Assembly: GCF_002261225.1 (NCBI RefSeq)
Contig: NZ_NEVM01000005.1
Coordinates: forward strand, 434,001 to 498,000
Length of the DNA: 64,000 bases
DNA from: Bordetella genomosp. 10
Lineage (GTDB): Bacteria > Pseudomonadota > Gammaproteobacteria > Burkholderiales > Burkholderiaceae_B
Direction: 5' to 3'
Made by a program: the position numbers and the translations under genes. The notes beneath the pieces were generated by a model. That model saw only the letters and a program-made list of their open reading frames with translations, had not been told where the DNA came from and searched no databases. Positions 16,788 to 25,273 of this stretch are shown piece after piece; position 1 is the first letter of the stretch; every line of letters begins with the position of its first letter.

Positions 16788-17531
16788 ATGAAATATGCTG
16801 TACTGCTTTGCCTGTCCGTCCTTTCCCTCCCCGTCCACGCCGCCGATACGGCGCTCGTCACCCGCAAGACCGCGGTGGGCCACCGCGATTTCCGCAAGGC
16901 CAAGGAAGTGCTGCCGGCCGTCTACCAGGGCCATGAGCGCGAGTACTACTGTGGCTGCGCCTACGCCGGCAAGCACGTCGATCTCGCTTCCTGCGGCTAC
17001 AAGACGCGCACGAACCTGGCGCGCGCGGAACGCATCGAGTGGGAGCACATCGTGCCCGCGTGGGTGATCGGCCACCAGCGCCAGTGCTGGCAGGACGCGG
17101 ACAAACGCGGCGGAGGCCGGAAGAACTGCGGCAAGAACGATGCGGGCTACCGCAAGGCCGAAGGCGATCTCGTCAATCTCGTGCCCTCGGTGGGCGAAGT
17201 CAACGGCGACCGCCAGAACTTCCCCTATTCGCAATGGACCTCGGGCAAGGTGAACATGTATGGCCAGTGCCAGACGGCCGTGGATTTCAAGCACCGCATC
17301 GTGCAGCCGCGCCCTGAAATCCGCGGCGAGATCTCGCGCATCCAGATGTACATGGCGGCCACGTACGGGTTGAAGCTGAGCCGGCAGGACAAGCAGTTGT
17401 TCTGCGCGTGGTCCCGGCAGTATCCGGTCAGCGCCTGGGAGCAGGAGCGCAACCGCCGTATCGCCGCCCTGCAAGGCGCCGGCAACCGCTTCGTCGCCGA
17501 CGCCGCGGCGCGCGACGCATTCTGCCGCTGA
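16788..17531 (+). CDS. endA: Secreted endonuclease I family nuclease
   Basis: A non-specific DNA/RNA endonuclease exported to the periplasm or outside, 247 residues. The signal peptide MKYAVLLCLSVLSLPVHA is clear from the ATG at 16788. The catalytic region shows RIEWEHIVPAW (the general-base His) and GDLVNLVPSVGEVNGDRQN (metal-binding Asn), both hallmarks of endonuclease I. Six or more cysteines suggest disulfides. It is monocistronic. The gene name follows the family; a role in DNA uptake or nutrient scavenging is inference. Confidence 0.88.
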   Translation: MKYAVLLCLSVLSLPVHAADTALVTRKTAVGHRDFRKAKEVLPAVYQGHEREYYCGCAYAGKHVDLASCGYKTRTNLARAERIEWEHIVPAWVIGHQRQCWQDADKRGGGRKNCGKNDAGYRKAEGDLVNLVPSVGEVNGDRQNFPYSQWTSGKVNMYGQCQTAVDFKHRIVQPRPEIRGEISRIQMYMAATYGLKLSRQDKQLFCAWSRQYPVSAWEQERNRRIAALQGAGNRFVADAAARDAFCR

Positions 17532-17548
17532 AGGCGGGTCGCCGTTCG

Positions 17549-18262
17549 CTAGGCGGCGATGGCCCCGCCGCCATCGACATAGACGGTGGAACCGCTCATG
17601 TAGGGGTTGGCCATGAAGGCAAGCACCTGCGTGGCGACGTCCCCGGGCGTGCCCACGCGGCCGACCGGCAGCTTCTGCGCGGCGCCGTCGAACATGGCCT
17701 TGCGCCGGTCGCCCTCCAGCGTGTCGTACATCTCGGTCATGACCAGGCCCGGCGAGACGCAGTTCACCCGCACCGGCGCGAACTCCAGCGCCAGGCCGCG
17801 CGTCAGCCCTTCCAGCCCCGCGTTGATCGCGCCCTGGATGGCGGCGCCCGCCTTGGGTCGCACCGAAAGAAATCCGGAGGTCAGCGTCAGCGAGCCGCCC
17901 GCCGCGATCCGGGCCGCGCGGGCCAGCCGGTAGGCGCCCCAGAACTTGGAGTCGAAGGAAGCGTAGGCGTCCTCCAGCGGCAACTCGCGCACGGCCGCCA
18001 CCTTGGTGCGGGCGGCCGAGCAGGACACATGGTCGAAGGGATCATGCCGGGCGAAGAAGCCTTCGAGCGCGACCGCGTCGCCCGTGTCCAGGCTGGCCCC
18101 GCGCGCCGCGCCGTCCAGCCTCGCCAGAGCTGTCTCTACCCGCTCCAGGGAGCGCGAAGCGATGGTCACCCGCGCGCCCGCCGCCAGCGCCGCCTGGGCC
18201 ACCCCGAAACCGATGCCGGAAGATCCGCCCAGCACCAACACCGTCTTGCCGTTCAATGTCAT
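17549..18262 (-). CDS. SDR-family protein lacking the usual Tyr-x3-Lys catalytic pair
   Basis: A 237-residue Rossmann protein. The nucleotide loop is LVLGGSSGIGFGVA, and the C-terminal MSGSTVYVDGGGAI is typical of SDR enzymes. At the active-site helix the sequence is SGFLSVRPKAGAAIQGAINAG where S...YxxxK is expected; neither Tyr nor Lys is in place. Tight neighbours VRVNCVSPG are intact, so the fold is preserved. It could be catalytically altered or use another residue. It follows the SDR gene at 18370 in the same direction, with a gap of about 100 bp, and may be under the same divergent LysR. Confidence 0.8.
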   Translation of the reverse strand: MTLNGKTVLVLGGSSGIGFGVAQAALAAGARVTIASRSLERVETALARLDGAARGASLDTGDAVALEGFFARHDPFDHVSCSAARTKVAAVRELPLEDAYASFDSKFWGAYRLARAARIAAGGSLTLTSGFLSVRPKAGAAIQGAINAGLEGLTRGLALEFAPVRVNCVSPGLVMTEMYDTLEGDRRKAMFDGAAQKLPVGRVGTPGDVATQVLAFMANPYMSGSTVYVDGGGAIAA

Positions 18263-18369
18263 CGCGTCGTTTCCTTTCAGGTTCGTCCGTCACGATTTGC
18301 CGTCGCGCATAGCGCGCGGAACGGGCAATCGCCGTGAGCGCAGCGTTCATCCCGCTTACGGCGCAGGCC

Positions 18370-19161
18370 TTACAGGCTGTCCACCACGCCGCCGTCGACC
18401 CTCAAGGCCGCGCCCGTGGTGGCGGAGGCCTGCGGGGAGCAGGCATAGACGATGAGATGGGCGACTTCCTCGACGCTGGCCGGACGCTGGATGATCGAGG
18501 ACGGCCGCTGCGCCATCACGAAGTCCTTGCCGACTTCCTCCAGCGACTTGCCGGTCTTGTCCACCTCGCCTTGCAGCATGGCCGCCACCCCTTCGGACAA
18601 GGTGGGCCCCGGCAGCACCGAGTTGACCGTGACGCCGGTGCCCGCCATGCGCTTGGCCAGCCCGCGCGCGACGGCGGTGCAGGCGGTCTTGGTCATGCCG
18701 TAGTGGATCATGTCCGCGGGGATGTTGAAGGCCGATTCCGAGGACAGGAAGACCACCCTTCCCCAGCCCTTGGCCCGCATGCCCGGCAGATACGCGCGCG
18801 ACAGGCGCACGCCCGACATCACGTTGACCTCGAAGAAGCGGGTCCATTCGCTGTCGGGCGTGTCGAAGAAGTCCTGCGGACCGAAGATGCCGACGTTGTT
18901 GACCAGGATGTCGCAGGCCGGATGCGCGGCGACCAGCGCATCGCAGCCTTGCGCCGTGCCCAGGTCGCCGGTGAAGCCGGCCACGCTGGCGCCGGGGACG
19001 GCGGCCTTCACCGCCGCGATGGCGGCGTCCACGTCCTGCTGCTTGCGGCCGTTGACGACGACGGTCGCGCCGCAGGCCGCCAGGCCCTTGGCGCTCGCCA
19101 GCCCGATTCCCTTGGTCGAGCCGCTGACGATGGCGGTCTTGCCGCTAAGGTCTATCTTCAT
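18370..19161 (-). CDS. SDR-family oxidoreductase
   Basis: A 263-residue NAD(P)-dependent dehydrogenase/reductase. The coenzyme loop is AIVSGSTKGIGLA, NNVGIFG is the structural motif, and the catalytic Ser (LSSESAF), Tyr and Lys (HYGMTKTA) are all present. The ATG at 19161 follows AGGAGATTTC. An ATG 19 codons earlier is in frame but unsupported. The substrate is unknown. It is divergent from the LysR at 19470, with about 300 bp of regulatory DNA between them. Confidence 0.88.
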   Translation of the reverse strand: MKIDLSGKTAIVSGSTKGIGLASAKGLAACGATVVVNGRKQQDVDAAIAAVKAAVPGASVAGFTGDLGTAQGCDALVAAHPACDILVNNVGIFGPQDFFDTPDSEWTRFFEVNVMSGVRLSRAYLPGMRAKGWGRVVFLSSESAFNIPADMIHYGMTKTACTAVARGLAKRMAGTGVTVNSVLPGPTLSEGVAAMLQGEVDKTGKSLEEVGKDFVMAQRPSSIIQRPASVEEVAHLIVYACSPQASATTGAALRVDGGVVDSL

Positions 19162-19261
19162 GAAATCTCCTGGTTCAGGCAACGCGACGGCCGTCATCGA
19201 CGTCGATGACGGCGCCATTGCGTTGACAAAGCTGTTTCCGGCACGGACGGCGCGGCGCGCG

Positions 19262-19288
19262 CCTCATGCACCTCATGCACCTCATGCG
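19262..19288. repeat. Three tandem 9-bp units in an SDR/LysR divergent region
   Basis: CCTCATGCA occurs twice and CCTCATGCG once, head to tail. They lie upstream of the SDR start. A change in copy number would shift promoter spacing. Confidence 0.6.
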
Positions 19289-19418
19289 CTTCGGGCGCCT
19301 CGTGCGCCACTTGCCCACGCGACCGTCGGGCAGGCCATCAATGACCTGGGCGGAGCAGGTCGTGGGCTGTCGCTCATGCCGGCCTTTGTGAATTTATAAG
19401 ATGAACGATGAATAAGAA

Positions 19419-19435
19419 CAATTGCCGCATAATTG
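19419..19435. promoter_or_regulatory. Candidate LysR operator
   Basis: CAATT-N7-AATTG is an interrupted palindrome in an AT-rich patch just before the LysR gene at 19470, in the divergent region shared with the SDR gene. Confidence 0.4.
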
Positions 19436-19469
19436 GATTCTTAATTCACTTTATGAGAACAAGTACGCC

Positions 19470-20354
19470 GTGGACCTGTTTTCGCACCTGCGCGACCTCA
19501 TCGCCATCGCCGACCATGGCAGCCTCGCCGCCGCGGCGAAGGCGCGGGGCGTCGCGCCCTCGGCGGTGACGGCCAGCCTGCAACGCCTGGAGGCGCACGT
19601 GGGGGCAAAGCTGGTCCTGCGCTCCACGCGGGGCCTGTCGATGACCCCGGAGGGCGAGCGCTTCCTCCTCCAATGCCGGCGCATCGTCGGCGACCTGGAG
19701 GAAGCCATCGACCAGGTGGCCGAGGCGGGGCGGCTGAAGGGAACGATCCGGCTGACCTGCATCAACGATTTCGGGCGCGCCGCGCTGTCGGGGCTGATCG
19801 ACGGATTCCAGGCCCGCCATCCGGAGGTGAAATTCGAGCTGGCCCTGGGCGACGAGGTGATGAACATCGTCGAGAACGGCTACGACCTGGCCATCCGCAC
19901 GGGACCGCTGGCGGATTCCCGGCTGCATGCGCGGCTCATCCTGCACGCGGGCCGCTCGGTGTGCGCGTCGCCCGCCTACTGGGCGCGCCACGGGAAACCG
20001 GCGCGGCCGGAGGACCTGGCGCGGCATAACTGCCTGGTGCTGTCGCGCCAGGGCGATCCGCAGCGTATCTGGCGGTTCCGGGATGGCGCCGGGGAAATCG
20101 CCGTGCAGGTCTCGGGCAACCGCACCGCCAACGATGGGGGGCTGCTGCGGCAGTGGGCCATCGCGGGCGCGGGCGTGGTGCTGAAGTCGGACTACGACGT
20201 CGCCGGCGACCTCCAGGCCGGACGCCTGGAGGCGGCGCTGGAGGCATACCGGCAAACCGACGTGAACCTGTATGCCGTCCACGCGGCCGGACGCCAGCCG
20301 CCGCGCCGGGTGGCCGCCTTCGTCGACTACCTGGCGGCGATGTTGCCGGACTGA
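19470..20354 (+). CDS. LysR-family transcriptional regulator
   Basis: About 294 residues. The N-terminal winged helix-turn-helix is DLIAIADHGSLAAAAKARGVAPSAVTASLQRLEAHVGAKL-like, and the effector domain starts near residue 85. The start is uncertain: I chose GTG 19470 (VDLFSHLRDL), where homology begins. A TTG 16 codons earlier lies inside the candidate operator. It is divergent from the SDR gene at 18370, its most likely target. It resembles the DUF24-free, CrgA-like LysR subgroup often found beside oxidoreductases, but the effector cannot be inferred. Confidence 0.85.
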   Translation: MDLFSHLRDLIAIADHGSLAAAAKARGVAPSAVTASLQRLEAHVGAKLVLRSTRGLSMTPEGERFLLQCRRIVGDLEEAIDQVAEAGRLKGTIRLTCINDFGRAALSGLIDGFQARHPEVKFELALGDEVMNIVENGYDLAIRTGPLADSRLHARLILHAGRSVCASPAYWARHGKPARPEDLARHNCLVLSRQGDPQRIWRFRDGAGEIAVQVSGNRTANDGGLLRQWAIAGAGVVLKSDYDVAGDLQAGRLEAALEAYRQTDVNLYAVHAAGRQPPRRVAAFVDYLAAMLPD

Positions 20355-20378
20355 CGGGCGGCTCGTCGTCCGCCCGGC

Positions 20379-21023
20379 TCAGCCCGCCACCGGCGTGTTG
20401 AGCAGTTGCTGCTCCCAAAGATACGCGATGCCGCTGCCGCTGAAGTGCTGGATGAGAATCTCGGTCAGCGCCTCGACATGCTCGGTGCGCGCCCAATCGC
20501 GTTGCCATTCGCCGGCGAGCGCCATCACGGTCATCACGTTCGCGCCGGCGGCGATCATTCGCTGGACGGCGACTTCGTGGGACTCCTTCGAAATCCCGCC
20601 CGAAGCGTCGGTGATCACGGTCACGTCCCAGCCTTCGCCGGCGGCCTGGATGACAGGCATGGCGACGCAGACCTCGGTCCACAGGCCGGCGATGATCAAC
20701 TGCTTGCGGCCGGTCGCCTTGACGACGTTCACCACATTCTCGTCCTGCCAGGTGTTCACCCAGGTGCGATCGATGACTTCCTGGTCCGGAAATACGTCGG
20801 TGATCTGCCTGAAAAGCAGTCCGCCGCGCGCCGCGATCACGCTGGTGAGGATGGTCGGAACATCGAAGGCTTTTGCCAGCTTCGCCAGCGCGGTCGTGTT
20901 GTTGACCACGGCTTGCGGATCGTGGCTGTTCAAGTTCGCGAGCTGATAGGGCTGGTGATCGATCAGAACGAGCACCGAGTCTTCGGGGCGGAGAAGCGAA
21001 TCGAGGCCATTTCGAAAAGTCAT
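20379..21023 (-). CDS. Isochorismatase-like cysteine hydrolase (YcaC type)
   Basis: A 214-residue hydrolase. The catalytic Asp is in VLVLIDHQPYQL, and the nucleophile Cys in AGLWTEVCVAMPVIQA. VITDASGGISKESHEVAVQRM is the C-terminal signature of the YcaC branch. The second of two close ATGs (21023) has ideal spacing to AAGGAA, so it was preferred. The substrate is unknown; an amide or nicotinamide-like compound is plausible for the family. It is divergent from the LysR gene at 21380 and convergent with the LysR at 19470. Confidence 0.87.
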   Translation of the reverse strand: MTFRNGLDSLLRPEDSVLVLIDHQPYQLANLNSHDPQAVVNNTTALAKLAKAFDVPTILTSVIAARGGLLFRQITDVFPDQEVIDRTWVNTWQDENVVNVVKATGRKQLIIAGLWTEVCVAMPVIQAAGEGWDVTVITDASGGISKESHEVAVQRMIAAGANVMTVMALAGEWQRDWARTEHVEALTEILIQHFSGSGIAYLWEQQLLNTPVAG

Positions 21024-21379
21024 GCGCATTTCCTTTGTTGCCGGTTGGGAGAAGGATGGGTCTTCAGGTTTTCAGGATCAGTCCTTCGCTTGCCTCGGCG
21101 CCCTCCCGGTTGAATCCGCGGAAGAGGCCGGTCGGCACATCGAGGAAGAACTGCGCGCGATTGCGCAATCGAGTCGAGTCTTGGCAGCATTGTGCTGGCC
21201 TCATTTCCGGCACGGTAGTCGCACGCCGCGACGAGGTGTGTTGCGAGAAGTGGAACGCGCGATGCATATCGCGCCTGCGGGATAACGAGCGCAACGCCCT
21301 GGCGTATGGTCAATGTCCCTGCGTTCGATACCGCATTACCATTCCCTGACCACCCATGTTGCGGAGAAAGGAACCCGGA

Positions 21380-22276
21380 ATGGACATCGAAGCGCTACGG
21401 ACATTCGTGGAAGTCGCCGATGCGGGAGGCGTTTCGCCTGCCGCGCTTCGGCTAGGGCTGCCCAAGTCGATCGTCAGCCGCCGGCTCGCGCGGCTCGAAG
21501 CGGAAATCGGCATCCAGTTGCTTGCACGATCCACCCGCGGGGCTGCCTTGACGGAGGCCGGCGCCACGTTTCGCGACCATGCAGCCCGGGCATGCGTCGA
21601 GATCGACACCGCCAGGGAGACGCTCCTGCCCGCCGGCGACCTTTGCGGCCGCTTGCGCATTGCCGCGCCGATTTCTCTCGGCCCGACCCACTTCGCTCCG
21701 GTGCTCGCGGAGTTCGCGCGACGCCATCCGCAGCTCCATATCCATACTTCCTACAGCGATCGCTTCGTCGACCTCATCGCCGAGGGGTTCGATTGCGCAA
21801 TCAGGGTAGGCACGCTCCAGGACTCGAACCTGATCGCAAGGCGTGTCGGACCGCTCTTCGGGAAGTTCGTCGCGAGCCCGGACTATGTAAGAACGCATGG
21901 ATCCCCGGAAACGCCACAGGAACTGCTCACCCATCAGGCCCTCATGCAGGGCACGGAATCCTGGCAACTTTTGGATGGCAAGAAAGTCGTCACCATCCAT
22001 CCACAGGGACGATTCAAGGCCGACAGCGGCTTGGCGCTCGCCGTCGCCGCGGTGGCCGGCCTGGGCGTCGCAGCGCTCCCCGATTACCTGATCGATGGGC
22101 ACATAGCGTCGGGGGCGCTCGTTACCGTCATGAAACGCTATCCGCCTCCGCCGGCAGGCATCTATGTCATCCGCCCGCCAGGCCAGCATCCGGCGCGGAA
22201 AGTACGGGTGCTGACCGAACTGCTGGTTGAATGCCTGGAGCAGGATCCAAACCCTGCGAGCATTTCCCCTGCCTAG
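21380..22276 (+). CDS. LysR-family transcriptional regulator
   Basis: A 298-residue regulator. The DNA-binding segment is LRTFVEVADAGGVSPAALRLGLPKSIVSRRLARLE, with the effector-binding domain from about residue 90. The ATG at 21380 was chosen because homology begins at MDIEALRTFVEV and GAAAGGAACC precedes it. It is divergent from the cysteine hydrolase at 20379, across about 350 bp, and probably controls it. The gap 21024-21379 shows no further gene. Confidence 0.87.
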   Translation: MDIEALRTFVEVADAGGVSPAALRLGLPKSIVSRRLARLEAEIGIQLLARSTRGAALTEAGATFRDHAARACVEIDTARETLLPAGDLCGRLRIAAPISLGPTHFAPVLAEFARRHPQLHIHTSYSDRFVDLIAEGFDCAIRVGTLQDSNLIARRVGPLFGKFVASPDYVRTHGSPETPQELLTHQALMQGTESWQLLDGKKVVTIHPQGRFKADSGLALAVAAVAGLGVAALPDYLIDGHIASGALVTVMKRYPPPPAGIYVIRPPGQHPARKVRVLTELLVECLEQDPNPASISPA

Positions 22277-22307
22277 ACGGTGGGTCGGCTTCCAGCAGGC
22301 CAGCGGC

Positions 22308-22346
22308 AAAAAAACGCGGCCCCGCGCGAGAAGACACGGGGCCGCG
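22308..22346 (-). terminator. Terminator of the DUF4148 gene
   Basis: On the minus strand CGCGGCCCCG pairs with CGGGGCCGCG (22315-22346, 12-nt loop) and is followed by seven T residues. It ends about 190 nt after the DUF4148 stop. The intervening stretch 22347-22531 holds no gene I can support. Confidence 0.75.
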
Positions 22347-22531
22347 ATACTGCATCGAGAGGACATCCAGAACTGCGTCCCCGCCTCTCGCCGGGGAAAC
22401 CCGCCAGGCCAGCCTACCTGGCGAGCCGGACTTCTGTTCGGGCCGCGTGCGCTATCGCGGCGGATTCATATGGACGGCGCCTTCGCCATCCATCGGTCGC
22501 GGCTTGAACCAGCGGCCAGGCGCTTCGGCGA

Positions 22532-22855
22532 TCAGCCCTGGAACGGGACGTTGTCCAGGTCGCTGATGGCGGTGCCGGATTGCGGCGCGGCTTGCGCGGC
22601 GACTTCAGCACGCGACACGCCGGAATCGGCTTGCGCGGTGAAGGGGGCGTTGTCGACGTCGCTGTTGGCGACCAGGCCTTCGTTGCGGGCCTTTTGCAGT
22701 TCGGCCTGCACCTGGGCGCGGCTGGTCGAGTTGTCGGCCTGGCCGTAGACGCCTTGGAAAGGCAGGGTGTCGATGCTGCTGCCGACGGGGCCCGCGGCTT
22801 GGGCGGCACCGATCAGGGCAAACGAAACAATCAGCGAGGTAGCGATGGTCTTCAT
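22532..22855 (-). CDS. Small exported DUF4148-type protein with a repeated D-x-x-PF motif
   Basis: A 107-residue protein with a clear signal peptide MKTIATSLIVSFALIGAAQA. The ATG at 22855 follows AGGAGAACTGCC. DUF4148 proteins of Burkholderiales carry an AQVQAELxxARxxG stretch, seen here as SRAQVQAELQKARNEGLV. Three short related blocks occur: SIDTLPFQGVYGQ, SDVDNAPFTAQA and SDLDNVPFQG, with SRAQV and SRAEV between them. The mature protein therefore looks like a small repeat array. Function is unknown; a periplasmic or secreted location is inferred. It is monocistronic, with an AT-rich promoter region (22856-23092). Confidence 0.8.
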   Translation of the reverse strand: MKTIATSLIVSFALIGAAQAAGPVGSSIDTLPFQGVYGQADNSTSRAQVQAELQKARNEGLVANSDVDNAPFTAQADSGVSRAEVAAQAAPQSGTAISDLDNVPFQG

Positions 22856-23092
22856 GGCAGTTCTCCTAGTCCTTGTCAGTGGGAACGAACCTGGCCGGGC
22901 GATTCCGGGGGTCTGTTGCTGTTCCCGATGACTGAATTCTCCGCTTCCAAGGACTAGGGATAAACCCGATATCAACTAAATGACTTTTCCATTTAATGAA
23001 GTAATCGTATGTTTATATAAATAAATCTGTGCGATTACGGGATTACAGGCTAAGCCGCCGGCCGCTTCGCTACTCCCCTGCTCCGGCCCTCG

Positions 23093-24076
23093 TCAATCGA
23101 TCCGCGCCCCCGCGTCCTTGACCACCTTCGACCATTTGGCGGTCTCCGCCCCCACGAAGCCGGCCAACTGGCCCGCCGCCAGGCTGCCCGCGCCTTCGAG
23201 CCCCAGCGCCGTCAACTGTTTGCGCACCTCCGCCTCCCGCAGGACGTCGGCGGCCGCGCCGATCAGCTTCTGCCTGACGTCGCCCTCCAGGCCCGCGGGA
23301 CCCGCCAGCATGAACCAGGCGGTCAGGTCGAAACCGGGATACCCCGATTCGCCCATCGTCGGCACGTCGGGGGCGGCCCCGGAACGGCGGGCGCTGCTCG
23401 CGGCCAGGGCGCGCATCTTGCCGCTCCTGATGTACGGCAGCACGGCGGCGGGATGGTAGAACATGAAATCCACTTGCCCGCCGAGCACCGCGGCCAGCGC
23501 CTGCCCGCCCTCCTTGAACGGAATGTGGGTCATCTGGATCCCGGCCATGGACTTGAGCAGTTCGCCCGCCAGGTGCCCCGAGGTCCCGTTGCCCGCCGAG
23601 CCGAACGATAGCTTGTCCGGGTGCGTCTTCGCGTACGCGACCAATTCCGCCAGCGTCTTGTAGGGCGCGTCGGCGCGCACCACCAGCAGCGTCGGCGTAT
23701 AGCCGGGCATGGACAGATAGGAGAAGTCCCGCTCCGGCGAATACGACAGCGCCGGATACAGGGCGGGATTGATCGACAGCGTGCCCACCGTTCCCAGGGT
23801 CAACGTATAGCCATCCTTCCTGGACTTGGCCACGTAGTCGGTGCCGATACTGCCGCCGGCGCCGGGCCGGTTCTCGACGATGAAAGGCTGGCCCAGCTTC
23901 CTGGACAGGGCCTCGCCCAGGACGCGGGCCACCAGGTCGGTGGACGTCCCGCCCGCGAAGGGCACGATCAGGCGCACCGGATGATCGGGATAACGCTCGG
24001 CGGCGCCGGCGGTGGCGCAGCCGAGCGCCGTCGCCAGCGTCACTAGCGCCATCAAGGCCTGGAATAGTTTTTTCAT
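23093..24076 (-). CDS. Bug-family tripartite tricarboxylate transporter receptor
   Basis: A 327-residue periplasmic binding protein. The signal peptide starts MKKLFQALMALVTLATALG after GGAGGAGACATC. Bug hallmarks are YPDHPVRLIVPFAGGTSTDLVAR, ENRPGAGGSIGTDYVAK and the APDVPTMGESGYPGFD block. Such receptors bind small carboxylates; the ligand here is unknown. No membrane TctA/TctB genes are present. It is last in an operon after a citryl-CoA-lyase-like enzyme and a CaiB CoA-transferase, which suggests it binds the organic acid those enzymes process. Confidence 0.9.
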   Translation of the reverse strand: MKKLFQALMALVTLATALGCATAGAAERYPDHPVRLIVPFAGGTSTDLVARVLGEALSRKLGQPFIVENRPGAGGSIGTDYVAKSRKDGYTLTLGTVGTLSINPALYPALSYSPERDFSYLSMPGYTPTLLVVRADAPYKTLAELVAYAKTHPDKLSFGSAGNGTSGHLAGELLKSMAGIQMTHIPFKEGGQALAAVLGGQVDFMFYHPAAVLPYIRSGKMRALAASSARRSGAAPDVPTMGESGYPGFDLTAWFMLAGPAGLEGDVRQKLIGAAADVLREAEVRKQLTALGLEGAGSLAAGQLAGFVGAETAKWSKVVKDAGARID

Positions 24077-24096
24077 GATGTCTCCTCCTGGTTTTT

Positions 24097-25248
24097 TTAG
24101 TTGGTGGATAAGGCGCGCGCGGCCAGCTCCCGCCGTATGACGTCGTTGTGTTCGCCCAGCAAGGGCGGCGCGCTTACCGTTAGCGGGCGCTGCCCGTCGA
24201 AGGAGACGGGACTGCGCACGGTCGTGAATTCGCCGAGGACGGGGTGGCGCCCCTTCACCGCGATCTGCAGATGCCGGGCCTGCGGATCCTCCAACGCCTC
24301 GCTGGTGTCGTACATCGGGGCATGCGGAACGTCCTCGGCTTGCAGACGCCGGCACCACTCATCGCGCGCATGCGCCTTGAAGCGCTCGCCGAGCAAGGCC
24401 ATGATGCTTTCCTGGTTCCGGATCCGCGCCTCTCGCGTGGCATAGCGTTCGTCCGCGAGCAGGCCGGGCATGCCGATGGCGTTGGCCAGGCCCTGCCAGA
24501 ATTTCTCGGGCGACGACATGTGCAACGCCACCCACTTTCCGTCGCCGCACGCCACCACGTAGGACTGCGACACGCTGGGCCGGCTATAGGGCCCCATGAC
24601 CTCGCCCTCCGCGAAATAATGCGTGAATGCGTCGAGATTGAAATGGCTCATGGCTTCGAGCATGGACACTTCGACCTTGCGGCCCACGCCGGTACGCTCG
24701 CGCTCGTATAGCGCGCCGAGGATGCCGTAGGCCGCGTAATAACCCGTCAGCGCATCGGCGATGGCCGGCCCGACCACGCGCGGATTGCCCGGGTTGATCA
24801 AGAGCCCGAGGAATCCGCTGGCCGCCTGCGCCACCGTATCGTAGGCCGGACGGCCGGCCGCCGGGCCGCTCGCCCCGAAACCGCTGATGGCGCAATAAAT
24901 CAGGCGAGGATTGATCTCGCGCAGCCGCGCCTCGCCCGCGCCCAGCCGTTCGGCGGCGCCGGGCCGAAAGTTCTGGATATAGACGTCGGCGCCGCGGATG
25001 AGGTCATCGAACAGCGCCAGGTCGCCGGGCTGCTTGGGATTGAGCGTAATGCTGCGCTTGTTGCGGTTATAGGTCTGGAAATGCGGACTGTAGAGGCCCC
25101 CGCGGAACGCGCGGAAGGGATCGCCGGTCTCCGGCTGCTCCACCTTGACGACGTCCGCGCCGAGGTCCGCCAGCATCATGCCCGCCGCCGGCCCCGTGAT
25201 GAACGTCCCCTGCTCGATGACGCGCACGCCCTTCAATACTTCGATCAT
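24097..25248 (-). CDS. CaiB/BaiF family CoA-transferase
   Basis: A class III CoA-transferase (383 residues) that moves CoA between carboxylic acids via an enzyme-bound Asp anhydride. The N-terminus VRVIEQGTFITGPAAGMMLADLGADVVKVE and the block YNRNKRSITLN are diagnostic. The catalytic Asp is expected in GRPAYDTVAQAASG. The ATG at 25248 is where homology starts (MIEVLKGVRVIEQG). It is middle gene of the 25274-23093 operon. The acid substrate is unknown. Confidence 0.92.
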   Translation of the reverse strand: MIEVLKGVRVIEQGTFITGPAAGMMLADLGADVVKVEQPETGDPFRAFRGGLYSPHFQTYNRNKRSITLNPKQPGDLALFDDLIRGADVYIQNFRPGAAERLGAGEARLREINPRLIYCAISGFGASGPAAGRPAYDTVAQAASGFLGLLINPGNPRVVGPAIADALTGYYAAYGILGALYERERTGVGRKVEVSMLEAMSHFNLDAFTHYFAEGEVMGPYSRPSVSQSYVVACGDGKWVALHMSSPEKFWQGLANAIGMPGLLADERYATREARIRNQESIMALLGERFKAHARDEWCRRLQAEDVPHAPMYDTSEALEDPQARHLQIAVKGRHPVLGEFTTVRSPVSFDGQRPLTVSAPPLLGEHNDVIRRELAARALSTN

Positions 25249-25273
25249 GCCTCTCTCCCTGACTGGCCGCGCA

